Shown: positions 44,658-54,711 of the stretch, piece by piece
How the letters are laid out: each line of letters starts with the position of its first letter
Numbering within the stretch: the stretch's first letter is position 1
DNA from: Alphaproteobacteria bacterium
Lineage (GTDB): Bacteria; Pseudomonadota; Alphaproteobacteria; Caulobacterales; Hyphomonadaceae
Assembly (NCBI GenBank): GCA_018827375.1
Contig: JAHJYW010000032.1
Span: 204,401 to 268,400, forward strand
Length of the DNA: 64,000 nucleotides
Direction: 5' to 3'
Program-made: the position numbers and the translations under genes
Notes under the pieces: generated by a model
What the model saw: only the letters and a program-made list of their open reading frames with translations
What the model was told of the DNA's origin: nothing
The model's database searches: none

Positions 44658-45122
44658 TCAGGCGTCGGCCGCAACGCGCATGGTTACAATCTTGTCAGGA
44701 TTACGCGGTGGCTCGCCTTTCGCAAGCTGGTCGATCACATCCATGCCTTCAGTCACCTTGCCCCACACGGTGTATTGGCGATTCAGGAAGCTGGCATCAT
44801 CGAAGCAGATGAAGAACTGGCTGTTGGCCGAATTCGGCGCAGAGGTGCGCGCCATCGAGCAGGTGCCGCGAACGTGTGGCTCGGCGTTGAACTCGGCCTT
44901 GATGTCCGGTTTGCTCGAACCGCCGGTGCCATTGCCTTTCGGGCAGCCGACCTGGGCCATGAAGCCCGGGATCACGCGGTGGAAGACGATTCCATCATAA
45001 AACTCCTCACGAGCGAGTTCCTTGATGCGTGCGACATGTCCGGGCGCAAGATCAGGGCGCAGCTCGATTTTCACCGGGCCTTTCGAGGTTTCAAGAAGCA
45101 GTGTGTTTTCAAGGTCTGTCAT
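44658..45122 (-). CDS. Cyclophilin-type peptidyl-prolyl isomerase
   Basis: 154 residues from the ATG at 45122. The cyclophilin core is intact: FYDGIVFHRVIPGFMAQVGCP, SMARTSAPNSANSQFFICF and QYTVWGKVTEGMDVIDQL. No signal peptide is seen from this start, so it is cytoplasmic, like PpiB. It assists protein folding by proline isomerisation. It lies 33 bases upstream of chvG on the same strand, and could be co-transcribed with it. Confidence 0.92.
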   Translation of the reverse strand: MTDLENTLLLETSKGPVKIELRPDLAPGHVARIKELAREEFYDGIVFHRVIPGFMAQVGCPKGNGTGGSSKPDIKAEFNAEPHVRGTCSMARTSAPNSANSQFFICFDDASFLNRQYTVWGKVTEGMDVIDQLAKGEPPRNPDKIVTMRVAADA

Positions 45123-45233
45123 GGGAATGTCCTGTTTTGAGAGGGTCTTTGTCATTGGCTATTGAATGAAGGCGATGGCGGCAAGCCCGCCGGACATGTT
45201 AATATAGGTCGATCACAAGGTTCCCGCAGGTTC

Positions 45234-45704
45234 ATGATAGCACAAACTCTCTCCCTTTCGCTGGCTGCCGTGCTTGGTTTGATTGGCCTCGTGCATTTCG
45301 CATGGGCTTTTGGCGCGACATTTCCCTATGCAAACCGGCAGGCTCTGGCGCGTGCTGTCGTTGGCCGTCGCGGTATCACGCAAATGCCTTCCATGACTGC
45401 ATCTCTGTTCGTGGCCATGTGTATCCTGGCGGCGGCTGCGTGGGCTGCGCTGCTCGGCAGGCTTGTCATCCTGCCCATCTCGCCATGGCTGCTGATGGCA
45501 GGCGGCCTGGTCTTGGCGGCCATCTTCCTTTTTCGGGGCATTATCGGCGTCATGCCAGCCTTTGAGCGGGCATTGCCGGAACAGCCCTTCCTGACGCTCA
45601 ACCGCCGCATCTACTCGCCATTGTGCGTGCTGATCGGTCTCGGCTTCCTCGCGCTGACGTTCGCCCTGCCGAACTGGTCCTGGCGCTTCAGCCTGCTCGG
45701 TTAG
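45234..45704 (+). CDS. Membrane protein, DUF3995 family
   Basis: 156 residues from the ATG at 45234, with about four membrane helices. The pattern LIGLVHFAWAFGATFPYANRQA and a C-terminal LNRRIYSPLCVLIGLGFL match DUF3995 proteins, which have no known function. It is the only plus-strand gene between chvI and chvG, divergent from the isomerase, and its end overlaps the hydrolase gene by 17 bases. Its insertion appears to split the chvI-chvG locus. Confidence 0.7.
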   Translation: MIAQTLSLSLAAVLGLIGLVHFAWAFGATFPYANRQALARAVVGRRGITQMPSMTASLFVAMCILAAAAWAALLGRLVILPISPWLLMAGGLVLAAIFLFRGIIGVMPAFERALPEQPFLTLNRRIYSPLCVLIGLGFLALTFALPNWSWRFSLLG

Positions 45705-46323
45705 CCGCAGCCCGCCACCCTGCCTCATTGATCCGCGCCTGCAGGGAAACGCCATCGCCGCCCGGCGCCGCCATCATGTGCGCAAAGGCCCAGTGGTTGA
45801 GCTCCGTCGAGATCGTAACGTCCGCCTCGCGCCACGCCCGCGCCAGTCCGCCGCCGAGCACGACGCCGGTGGCCTTCACGATGTCAGACCGGTCAAAAGC
45901 GCGCGGCCGCGCGTCCACATGCACCAGAACGCCCGCATTGTCCGGCCGCCGTGTCACGTTGGAAAACATGCCGCCCGGCCGCATCACCGGGTCAACGCCG
46001 GCCAGCAGCGCCACGTCCCCATGCAATTGATGGCTTACGCGCAGGGCTGCATCGCTGCCCCAGCTATGGCCGACCAGCACCAGCTCATCGCTCTGCGAAA
46101 GCGCTGCGCGGCAATGCTCAAGCACGCCGTCCAGATCATAATGGGCAAACCACTTCGCCGTGCGCCCCACGCCTGCACCGCCATCAAGCAGCGCCCTTTG
46201 GCGGGCCTTCACATAGCTTACAACAAGCTGCGACTGCCCGTCCGCGGCGCCGCCGATATAGATCTCGGCAACGCCCCGGCCGTGCGAGTTGCGCCTATTC
46301 GGTATAGCGGTAGCCGACGCCAT
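45688..46323 (-). CDS. Small alpha/beta hydrolase-fold protein
   Basis: 211 residues. The nucleophile elbow is [20 protein letters not shown] (Ser in GHSWG), followed by [11 protein letters not shown] and a C-terminal [11 protein letters not shown] which may carry the His. The enzyme class (esterase, lipase-like) cannot be told further. Its ATG lies 29 bases inside the 3' end of chvI, so it is probably translationally coupled to the regulator and may belong to its regulon. It overlaps the end of the DUF3995 gene on the opposite strand. Confidence 0.7.
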   Translation of the reverse strand: MASATAIPNRRNSHGRGVAEIYIGGAADGQSQLVVSYVKARQRALLDGGAGVGRTAKWFAHYDLDGVLEHCRAALSQSDELVLVGHSWGSDAALRVSHQLHGDVALLAGVDPVMRPGGMFSNVTRRPDNAGVLVHVDARPRAFDRSDIVKATGVVLGGGLARAWREADVTISTELNHWAFAHMMAAPGGDGVSLQARINEAGWRAAANRAG

Positions 46324-46987
46324 AGAGCGTTTCGATCGCGTCGAACTCGTCGGTCACTTCGCGGAATTTCTTGCGCAGCCGTTTGATGTGGCTGTCGATG
46401 GTCCGGTCGTCGACATAGATCTGGTCGTCATAGGCAGCGTCCATCAGCTGGTCGCGGCTCTTCACATATCCGGGCCGCGAGGCGAGGGCCTGAAGGATCA
46501 GGAACTCGGTCACGGTCAGGCGCACAGGGTGGCCGTCCCAGGTGCAGGCATGACGGTTCGGGTCGAGTGTCAGCTTGCCGCGAACGATGGGCTTGTGGTC
46601 GCCCTCTTCAGGACCAGCCACGCCGCCGCGTGCGCGCCGCAACACTGCTTTCACACGCTCGGCCAGCAGGCGGTTGGAACAGGGCTTCCGCACGAAATCA
46701 TCCGCGCCGATATTGAAGCCTATCACTTCGTCGATCTCTTCATCCTTGGACGTCAGGAAGATCACCGGCAGCTCGCTGGTCTGGCGCAGGCGGCGCAGCA
46801 ACTCCATGCCGTCCATCTTGGGCATCTTCACGTCGAGGATGGCAATGTCGGGCGGCGTCTCGGTGAGCGCGGGCAGGGCGGATTCGCCATCATGATAGGT
46901 GCGGACATTATAGCCCTCAGCCTCAAAAAACATTTTCAGCGACGCAACAATGTTCTCGTCGTCATCCACCAGTGCCAAAGTCGTCAT
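46295..46987 (-). CDS. chvI: ChvI-type response regulator (OmpR/PhoB family)
   Basis: 230 residues from the ATG at 46987 ([20 protein letters not shown]). The receiver domain has DDD near position 8, phospho-acceptor Asp in [17 protein letters not shown], and the conserved Lys in [10 protein letters not shown]. The winged-helix domain has [20 protein letters not shown] and [16 protein letters not shown]. ChvI governs envelope, exopolysaccharide and stress genes in this class. The longer ORF track start at 47101 passes through the leader hairpin, so I prefer the ATG at 46987. Confidence 0.9.
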   Translation of the reverse strand: MTTLALVDDDENIVASLKMFFEAEGYNVRTYHDGESALPALTETPPDIAILDVKMPKMDGMELLRRLRQTSELPVIFLTSKDEEIDEVIGFNIGADDFVRKPCSNRLLAERVKAVLRRARGGVAGPEEGDHKPIVRGKLTLDPNRHACTWDGHPVRLTVTEFLILQALASRPGYVKSRDQLMDAAYDDQIYVDDRTIDSHIKRLRKKFREVTDEFDAIETLYGVGYRYTE

Positions 46988-47013
46988 CGCTCGATCCTTC
47001 TCAACCAGAGTGT

Positions 47014-47028
47014 ACCCCGTAACGGGGT
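47014..47028. promoter_or_regulatory. Short palindrome in the chvI leader
   Basis: ACCCCG and CGGGGT flank TAA, 26 bases upstream of the chvI start codon. It may be a regulatory site or an mRNA hairpin affecting translation. Confidence 0.35.
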
Positions 47029-47232
47029 CTGGCCGTTTTGTATTATGGTGTTCAACCACGGTTCGCGACATGACAAAAGCCCTCCTTCGGTGCTGTCCCA
47101 ATGAAAACAGCAGACTAGGGCAAGCAAACGCTCACATTACGGCGATTTAAGGAATGATTGGGGCGAGTGTGGCGAGAAGATGTGATGCAACTCAATGGCG
47201 CTTCACCTGTTCCTTGCGAAGCATAGGAGACA

Positions 47233-47883
47233 ATGATGACTTTTCGACTGACCCTGACAGCCTCGGTATCTGCGCTTCTGCTCGCGGCCTGTTCACCTGA
47301 CGCCGGGCGGACAACTGAACCCGCAGAACCGACGCCGGTACCGGTCGAAGTGCCATCAGCGACCGCGATAGAGGCCGCGCCCGTTGAGCAAGCAACTGCT
47401 TCAGCTGCACCCGTCTTGACAGCAAACGGCTACGGCCCGCTGACCATCGGCATGACACGTGAAGCCGTCGTCGAGGCCGTCGGAGGCCCGGCCAATGCGA
47501 ATGCTGCAAGCGAGCCCTTCGCCTGCGAAATCTTCCACCCGTCCAATGCCCCTGAAGGCCTCTACGTCCTGCTGCAGGAAGACAAGCTCGCGAGCGTCTA
47601 TCTCACCAAGAGCGCGACGATTGAAACCGCTGAAGGCCTGAAGGTCGGCGACACCGCCGAAGCGGTGATGACGGCCTACGGGGACAAGGTCGTGAAGACG
47701 CCGTCCAAATACCTGGAAGCCCCGGCCGCCTACATGACGATCTGGCAGTCCGGCAACACAAGCGCCGACTGGGTGCAAGATCAGGACGCGCGCGGAATCC
47801 GCTTCAGCACCGGCACGGACGAAACGATCGAGCAAATCACAGGTGGCGGCCCGGCCATCCAGCTTGTCGAAGGCTGTAGCTAG
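47233..47883 (+). CDS. Lipoprotein of unknown function
   Basis: 216 residues. The signal has a lipobox: VSALLLAACSPDAG. A Pro/Ala/Glu-rich linker (residues about 25-60) leads to a compact domain with GPLTIGMTREAVVEAVGG and later LKVGDTAEAVMTAYGDK; both look like the short IGMT.xEV repeat found in SmpA/BamE-like or ligand-binding periplasmic lipoproteins. No function can be given. AGGAGAC lies 5 bases before the ATG. It diverges from chvI with 245 bases between and converges on ilvD. Confidence 0.75.
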   Translation: MMTFRLTLTASVSALLLAACSPDAGRTTEPAEPTPVPVEVPSATAIEAAPVEQATASAAPVLTANGYGPLTIGMTREAVVEAVGGPANANAASEPFACEIFHPSNAPEGLYVLLQEDKLASVYLTKSATIETAEGLKVGDTAEAVMTAYGDKVVKTPSKYLEAPAAYMTIWQSGNTSADWVQDQDARGIRFSTGTDETIEQITGGGPAIQLVEGCS

Positions 47884-47886
47884 ACC

Positions 47887-49731
47887 CTAAGGATCCAGCC
47901 TCACAGCCCCCTGCGACGCATTCCCCACATGCGCCGCATATACTTTCAGTGCACGGCTCACTTTGCGTGGGCGGTCCTTCACTGGTTTCCAGGCCTTGTC
48001 GCCGCGGGCATCCATGTCGGCGCGGCGGCGGGCGATTTCGGCGTCGTCGATCTTGGCATTGATCGTGCGGTTAGGAATGTCGATCTCGATCACGTCGCCT
48101 TCCTCGATCAGGCCGATCAGGCCGCCTTCAGCTGCTTCCGGGCTGACATGGCCGATGGAGAGGCCAGACGTGCCGCCGGAGAAGCGACCGTCCGTGATCA
48201 GGGCGCAGGCTTTGCCCAGCTTCATCGATTTGAGGTAGGAGGTCGGGTAGAGCATTTCCTGCATGCCGGGTCCGCCGCGCGGCCCTTCATAGCGGATGAT
48301 CACGACGTCACCAGCGGCCACACCCTTGTTCAGGATACGGTCGCAGGCCTCTTCCTGGCTTTCGCAGACAATAGCGGGGCCGGAGAACTTGAGAATCGAG
48401 TCGTCAACGCCGGCGGTCTTCACCACGCAGCCCTGTTCGGCGATATTTCCGAACAGAACGGCGAGCCCGCCATCCTGCGAGAACGCGTGAGACGCGGCAC
48501 GAATGACGCCCTTTTCGCGGTCGGTATCGAGTTCCTTGTAGCGACGCGACTGGCTGAACGCCTGCGTCGTGCGCACGCCACCCGGCGCGGCGAGGAACAG
48601 TTCCTGCACGTCCGGGTCATTGCTCAGCGCCACGTCCCACTTGGTGATGGCCTCGGCCATCGTGGCGGAATGGATCGTGCGGACGCTCGTGTCGAGCTTC
48701 CCGGCGCGGTCGAGTTCGCCGAGGATGCCGAAAATGCCGCCCGCCCGGTGCACGTCTTCCATGTGCACGTTCGCGACGGCCGGGGCGACCTTGCAGAGGC
48801 AAGGCGTGTCGCGGCTCAGCCGGTCGATATCGGCCAGCGTGAAGTCCACCTCGCCCTCGCTGGCAATCGCCAGAAGGTGCAGGATCGTGTTGGTCGATCC
48901 GCCCATGGAGATATCCAGCGTCATCGCATTCTCGAACGCCGCCTTGTTGGCAATGCCGCGTGCGGAGACGGACTTGTCGCCTTCCTCGTAATAGATCTTG
49001 CACAGATCGACGATGCGGCGTCCGGCGCGGCGGAACAGCTGCTCGCGGTCAGAGTGCGTCGCCAGCGTCGAGCCATTGCCCGGCAGAGCAAGGCCGAGGG
49101 CCTCGGCAAGGCAGTTCATCGAGTTCGCCGTGAACATGCCGGAGCATGAGCCGCAGGTTGGGCAGGCCGCCTCTTCATAGGCCAGCACTTCGGCATCGGT
49201 GCGCTCAGGATTCGCCGCCTCGATCATCGCGTCGATCAGGTCGACCGATTTCAGCTCGCCGTCGATATTGACCTTGCCGGCCTCCATCGGGCCGCCGGAG
49301 ACGAACACGACAGGAATGTCGAGGCGCAGGGCGGCCATCATCATGCCGGGGGTGATCTTGTCGCAATTTGAGATGCAGACCATCGCGTCGGCGCAATGCG
49401 CGTTGACCATGTATTCCACGCTGTCAGCGATCACTTCGCGGCTCGGCAGCGAATAGAGCATGCCGTCATGGCCCATCGCGATACCGTCATCGACGGCAAT
49501 CGTGTTGAATTCCTTCGCCACGCCGCCCGCAGCCTCGATCTCGCCCGCTACCAGCTGGCCGAGGTCCTTCAGGTGCACATGCCCCGGCACGAACTGGGTA
49601 AAGGAGTTCACCACCGCAATGATCGGCTTGCCGAAATCGCCGTCCTTCATGCCGGTTGCGCGCCACAGGCCGCGTGCGCCGGCCATGTTGCGGCCATGGG
49701 TGGATGTGCGGGAACGATACAGGATTGCCAC
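47887..49731 (-). CDS. ilvD: Dihydroxy-acid dehydratase
   Basis: 614 residues. IlvD dehydrates dihydroxy acids in valine, leucine and isoleucine synthesis and carries an iron-sulfur cluster. Cluster cysteines are in [17 protein letters not shown] and [18 protein letters not shown]. Other signatures are [20 protein letters not shown] and [20 protein letters not shown]. The catalytic C-terminal Ser lies in this last motif. The 102 bases to polA upstream hold no other gene. Confidence 0.97.
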   Translation of the reverse strand: MAILYRSRTSTHGRNMAGARGLWRATGMKDGDFGKPIIAVVNSFTQFVPGHVHLKDLGQLVAGEIEAAGGVAKEFNTIAVDDGIAMGHDGMLYSLPSREVIADSVEYMVNAHCADAMVCISNCDKITPGMMMAALRLDIPVVFVSGGPMEAGKVNIDGELKSVDLIDAMIEAANPERTDAEVLAYEEAACPTCGSCSGMFTANSMNCLAEALGLALPGNGSTLATHSDREQLFRRAGRRIVDLCKIYYEEGDKSVSARGIANKAAFENAMTLDISMGGSTNTILHLLAIASEGEVDFTLADIDRLSRDTPCLCKVAPAVANVHMEDVHRAGGIFGILGELDRAGKLDTSVRTIHSATMAEAITKWDVALSNDPDVQELFLAAPGGVRTTQAFSQSRRYKELDTDREKGVIRAASHAFSQDGGLAVLFGNIAEQGCVVKTAGVDDSILKFSGPAIVCESQEEACDRILNKGVAAGDVVIIRYEGPRGGPGMQEMLYPTSYLKSMKLGKACALITDGRFSGGTSGLSIGHVSPEAAEGGLIGLIEEGDVIEIDIPNRTINAKIDDAEIARRRADMDARGDKAWKPVKDRPRKVSRALKVYAAHVGNASQGAVRLDP

Positions 49732-49833
49732 GGTGAGCCTCTTTATTCAGTGTTCAGGAAGCAAATAGCTACCCGTCAGGGGTTTAGCAATGACGACCGC
49801 GGGTCAATGGCCTGTAAGCCGTCGCTGCTGTTA

Positions 49834-52623
49834 TCAGTGCGCTTCGGCCCAGTTCTTCGCTGCGCGGGCCTCCACCACCAGCGGCACGGACAGGTTCAGC
49901 GCTGGCATGGACGCGCCTTGCATCGTGTCCTGCGCCACCTTGATCAGCGTGTCTGCCTCGCTTTCAGGGCATTCAAACACGAGTTCATCATGCACCTGCA
50001 GCAGCATGCGTGCCGTGAGGCCTGCCTCGGCCAGCGCCTCCGGCATACGGATCATCGCGCGTTTGATCACGTCAGCGGCGCTGCCCTGGATCGGCGCGTT
50101 GATCGCCTGTCGTTCGGCGAATGACCGGGCCGGGCCCTTGGAGCGTATCGCTTCGAGATGGATTTTCCGCCCGAAGGCCGTGGTCACATAGCCGTGCTCC
50201 TTGGCGAAATCCTTGGTCTCGTCCATGTAGGCTCGGATGCCGGGGAAGCGCTTGAAGTAGGTCTTGATGTACTCGGCTGCCTCGCCCTGCGGGATGCCCA
50301 GCTGGCGCGCGAGGCCGAAGCCCGAGATGCCATAGATGATCCCGAAATTGATCGCCTTGGCCTGACGGCGCACCATCGGGTCCATGCCTTCAATTGGCAC
50401 GCCGAACATCTCGCTGGCCGTCATTGCGTGGATGTCGAGGCCGTTCAGGAAGGCCTCCTTCAGCGCCGGGATGTCGGCCATATGCGCGAGAATGCGCAGC
50501 TCGATCTGGCTATAGTCCGCGCTGACCAACACATTGCCCTCGTCTGCGATGAAGGCCTGCCGTATCTTGCGACCTTCTTCCGTCCGCACCGGGATGTTCT
50601 GCAGGTTCGGGTCGGACGATGACAGCCGTCCCGTCTGCGCCACGGCCATGGCATAGCTCGTGTGAACGCGGCCCGTCTTCTTGTTGATCGCGGCCTGCAG
50701 GGCCTCGGTATAGGTCGAGCGCAGTTTCGACAGCGTGCGCCAGTCGACAATCGTGCGCGGTAGCGGATGGCCCTCGGCTGCAAGGCCTTCCAGCACGTCG
50801 GCATCGGTCACCCAGGCGCCGGTCTTGGTTTTCTTGCCGCCCGGCAGGCCCATCTCGTCGAACAGGATTTCGCCGAGCTGTTTGGGGCTACCGATATTGA
50901 ACGCGCGGCCAGCCTGTTCCTCGGCCTCGGCTTCCAGCGCCGCCATGCGCTGCGAGAAGTCCGCCGACAGGCGCGAGAGCTGGTCCCGGTCCACCTTGAT
51001 GCCGTGCCGCTCCATCTCGGCCAGCACGGGCACCAATGGCCGCTCCAGCGTCTCGTAAACGGTTGTTACCTGCTCTGTGTGCAGCTTCGGCTTGAACGTC
51101 TGCCACAGGCGCAGCGTCACGTCGGCATCCTCGGCAGCATATTCCGTCGCCTTGTCCAGCGCGACGCGGTCAAAGCTCACCTGCTGCTTGCCGGTGCCAG
51201 CCACCTCCTTGAACGGGATGGGCGAGTGGCCGAGATAGCGTTCCGAAAGCGTGTCCATGCCGTGATTATGCTTCCCGGCATTCAGCACATAGGACAGCAG
51301 CATCGTGTCATCGATCGGCCCGATGCGAATGCCCTGCGAGGCAAACACGCTGTCATCATACTTGATGTTCTGGCCGATCTTCAGGACCGACGGATCCTCC
51401 AGCATCGGCTTCAGCGCCCGCATTGCATCCTTCATGCGGATCTGCCGTGGCGGATCAGCGCCGAACATGTCGCCATCGCCCGCAGCGTTCGGATCGACGT
51501 GCGCCAGCGGGATGTAGCAGGCTTCGCCCGGCGCCAGCGCCAGCGAGACGCCAACAAGGTTCGCTGCTACGGAATCGAGGCTGTCGGTTTCGGTGTCCAC
51601 CGCGACATAGCCCTGCGCCATGGCGCGGGCGACCCACTCTTCCAGCCGTTCGAAATCGCGCACGGTCTCGTATTGCGACCGGTCAATCGGCTCTTCCGCA
51701 GGCGGGGCGGCCTCTATGGCGCCGTCCAACTCCATGGACTCGCGCACCCGCCGCGTGATGGTGCGGAACTCCATCTCTTCAAGAAAGGCGATCAGCGTGT
51801 CCGGGTCCGGGTCTGCCACGGCCAGTTCGTCCAGTTCCAGCGTGACTGGCACGTCGTCCTTCAGCATCACCAGCTGTTTCGACAGGCGCACCTGATCGGC
51901 ATTCTCGATCAGGCTCTCGCGGCGCTTCGGCTGCTTGATTTCGCCCGCGCGCTCCAGCAGCGTTTCGACATCACCATATTCATTGATCAGCTGCGCCGCC
52001 GTCTTGATGCCGATGCCCGGTGCGCCCGGCACATTATCCACGCTGTCGCCGGCCAGTGACTGCACGTCCACGACGCGCTCCGGGCCGACGCCGAACTTCT
52101 CGAACACTTCCTCAATGCCCAGCGTCTTGTTCTTCATCGTGTCGAGCATCACGACGCGCTCCGACACAAGTTGCATCAGGTCCTTGTCCGATGACACGAT
52201 GGTCACGCGCGCGCCCTTGGCCTCGGCCTGCCGGGAATATGTGGCGATCAGGTCGTCGGCTTCATAGCCTTCCAGTTCCAGCGCATGCGCGGCAAAGGCA
52301 ATCGCGGCGCGCCGCACCAGCGGGAATTGCGGGCGCAGCTCTTCCGGCGGCTCGGAACGGTTCGCCTTGTACTGGTCGTACATGTCATTGCGGAACGTAT
52401 GCGAGGATGCATCGAAGATGCAGGCGAAATGGGTTGGCCTGTCTGGGCCTTTCAGTTCTTCCAGCAGCTTGAACAACATGCTGCAGAATCCGGAGACCGC
52501 ACCGATGGGCAGGCCATCCGATGAGCGCGTGAGCGGCGGCAGGGCATGGAAGGCGCGGAAAATATAGGCGCTCGCGTCCACGAGATAGAGGTGGCTATCC
52601 TTGTTTACCGGGGCAGTGGCCAT
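49834..52623 (-). CDS. polA: DNA polymerase I
   Basis: 929 residues with three parts: the 5'-nuclease domain (residues 1 to about 290, LYLVDASAYIFRAFHALPPL and SLAGDSVDNVPGAPGIGIKT), the 3'-5' exonuclease domain (VAVDTETDSLDSVAANLVGV, retaining the DxE motif) and the polymerase domain (SADYSQIELRILAHM, RRQAKAINFGIIYGISGFGL, and LQVHDELVFECPE with the catalytic Asp). It fills repair gaps and removes RNA primers. It is transcribed leftward, alone, upstream of ilvD. Confidence 0.97.
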   Translation of the reverse strand: MATAPVNKDSHLYLVDASAYIFRAFHALPPLTRSSDGLPIGAVSGFCSMLFKLLEELKGPDRPTHFACIFDASSHTFRNDMYDQYKANRSEPPEELRPQFPLVRRAAIAFAAHALELEGYEADDLIATYSRQAEAKGARVTIVSSDKDLMQLVSERVVMLDTMKNKTLGIEEVFEKFGVGPERVVDVQSLAGDSVDNVPGAPGIGIKTAAQLINEYGDVETLLERAGEIKQPKRRESLIENADQVRLSKQLVMLKDDVPVTLELDELAVADPDPDTLIAFLEEMEFRTITRRVRESMELDGAIEAAPPAEEPIDRSQYETVRDFERLEEWVARAMAQGYVAVDTETDSLDSVAANLVGVSLALAPGEACYIPLAHVDPNAAGDGDMFGADPPRQIRMKDAMRALKPMLEDPSVLKIGQNIKYDDSVFASQGIRIGPIDDTMLLSYVLNAGKHNHGMDTLSERYLGHSPIPFKEVAGTGKQQVSFDRVALDKATEYAAEDADVTLRLWQTFKPKLHTEQVTTVYETLERPLVPVLAEMERHGIKVDRDQLSRLSADFSQRMAALEAEAEEQAGRAFNIGSPKQLGEILFDEMGLPGGKKTKTGAWVTDADVLEGLAAEGHPLPRTIVDWRTLSKLRSTYTEALQAAINKKTGRVHTSYAMAVAQTGRLSSSDPNLQNIPVRTEEGRKIRQAFIADEGNVLVSADYSQIELRILAHMADIPALKEAFLNGLDIHAMTASEMFGVPIEGMDPMVRRQAKAINFGIIYGISGFGLARQLGIPQGEAAEYIKTYFKRFPGIRAYMDETKDFAKEHGYVTTAFGRKIHLEAIRSKGPARSFAERQAINAPIQGSAADVIKRAMIRMPEALAEAGLTARMLLQVHDELVFECPESEADTLIKVAQDTMQGASMPALNLSVPLVVEARAAKNWAEAH

Positions 52624-52966
52624 GAGCAGGGAATCCTTTGCAGGCGGCAGGTTTAACGCCTTGAGGCGGGCCCGTCACCCGCTGCTTATCCAACACTGGC
52701 CCTGCGGGTGTATTATGTGCCTGTCGCCTGAATGGAGGCGAAGGGATGGGGCCAGCATGCGCGGCCTCATCCTTCGGGCAGGACGGGAATCGCGACCCCA
52801 ATCCCTGTCACACCAGCCATGTATCATGCGGTCTCCTTTCTGCCCGCCCGATCTATCAAGGAAACCGGAAGCGATCCCCTGCGATCCGGTTTCCTGTGCT
52901 GCATTCCGGTTCAACCCGATCCGTGGTAAATTGCGTTCCTGAATTGCAAATCGGGAGGGACGTGCA
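52624..52966. other. Gap upstream of polA with two hairpins
   Basis: Three hundred and forty-three bases between divergent polA and the membrane protein gene. It contains TCGCCT...AGGCGA (52724-52741) and a longer hairpin with 11-base arms AGGAAACCGGA and TCCGGTTTCCT (52859-52895, loop of 15). Neither is followed by a T-tract. I see no convincing ORF. Confidence 0.5.
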
Positions 52967-53407
52967 ATGTCGGAATACCAAGAACCTGCAGGCGTAAAAA
53001 CGCCGTGGCATCTCTGGCTGGTCGGTGGGCTCAGCCTGCTATGGAATGGCTTTGGCTGTGTCGATTTCACAATGACCGCCACGCGCAACGCGGCCTACCT
53101 GGAGCCCTATCCGCAGGAAATGCTAGATTATTGGCTCAATATGCCGACCTGGATGTGGGCAGACTGGGCGGTGGGCGTCTTCGGCGGCCTGCTTGGCAGC
53201 ATCGCGCTGCTCCTGCGCCGAAAGCTGGCCGTGCCGCTGTTTGCCGCATCTTTCATTGCGGCGAGCATCAGCATGAGTTTCGGCTTCCTTGACGAGAACG
53301 CCCCGCGCATGGAAGGGGCCGGCCTCATGAGCGGCATCATTATAGTGATTGCGCTCCTGCTGGCCGTCTATGCGTGGTGGATGTCCCGGCGGGACGTCTT
53401 GCGCTAG
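52967..53407 (+). CDS. Conserved four-helix membrane protein
   Basis: 146 residues with four hydrophobic helices (about residues 14-32, 65-83, 88-107 and 117-135). The start has the pattern PWHLWLVGGLSLLWNGFGCVDFTMTATRN, seen in small proteins often labelled as sugar transporter-like in related bacteria; there is no real transport evidence. It precedes the MDR gene by 46 bases on the same strand, so may be co-transcribed. The ATG follows a GGGAGGGACGTGCA ribosome site. Confidence 0.65.
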   Translation: MSEYQEPAGVKTPWHLWLVGGLSLLWNGFGCVDFTMTATRNAAYLEPYPQEMLDYWLNMPTWMWADWAVGVFGGLLGSIALLLRRKLAVPLFAASFIAASISMSFGFLDENAPRMEGAGLMSGIIIVIALLLAVYAWWMSRRDVLR

Positions 53408-53453
53408 CGAGGTTTCGCATTAGCCTCCCGGTCCAGAAACGGGAGGAATAGTA

Positions 53454-54488
<1,035 letters not shown>

Positions 54489-54711
54489 TGACAAAAAAGT
54501 TACAATAAACAGGTCTCGTACGGCGACGGGAAATCCCCACTTCAGCGTTCTACTACTGTGATGTCGGCAGGGTCTTACCCCCCGGTCGGCATCACGAACA
54601 TTCGTGTTCCCGCTGCTGGTACCTCCAAACCTCCCCCTGGCCTGCAGCGGAGTCCCCCCACTGTCCCTCACCCTTGCAAGTGGGGGGGCTGCACACGCGA
54701 AAACCCGGTCC
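54489..54711. other. Structured gap between the MDR and DASS genes
   Basis: Two hundred and twenty-three bases with several RNA-like hairpins: an imperfect 15-pair stem at 54558-54595 (one mismatch, two wobbles, 8-base loop), a small GAACA/TGTTC hairpin with TTCG loop (54596-54609) and a 9-base GC stem at 54654-54687. On the minus strand a TTTTTT run lies near 54492-54497. It could be a small RNA or the long 3' end of the DASS transcript; I cannot identify an RNA family. Confidence 0.45.
54654..54687 (-). terminator. GC-rich hairpin after the DASS transporter gene
   Basis: Arms CCCCCCACT and AGTGGGGGG with a 16-base loop lie 25 bases past the stop of the transporter. It has no T-tract on the minus strand, so it may be only a 3'-end stabiliser. 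Confidence 0.35.

Noticed and set aside
47929-49149. 406-residue plus-strand ORF opposite ilvD
   Set aside because: Shadow of ilvD; composition is that of a reversed high-GC gene.
50767-52059. 430-residue plus-strand ORF opposite polA
   Set aside because: Shadow of polA; no start context and no motifs.
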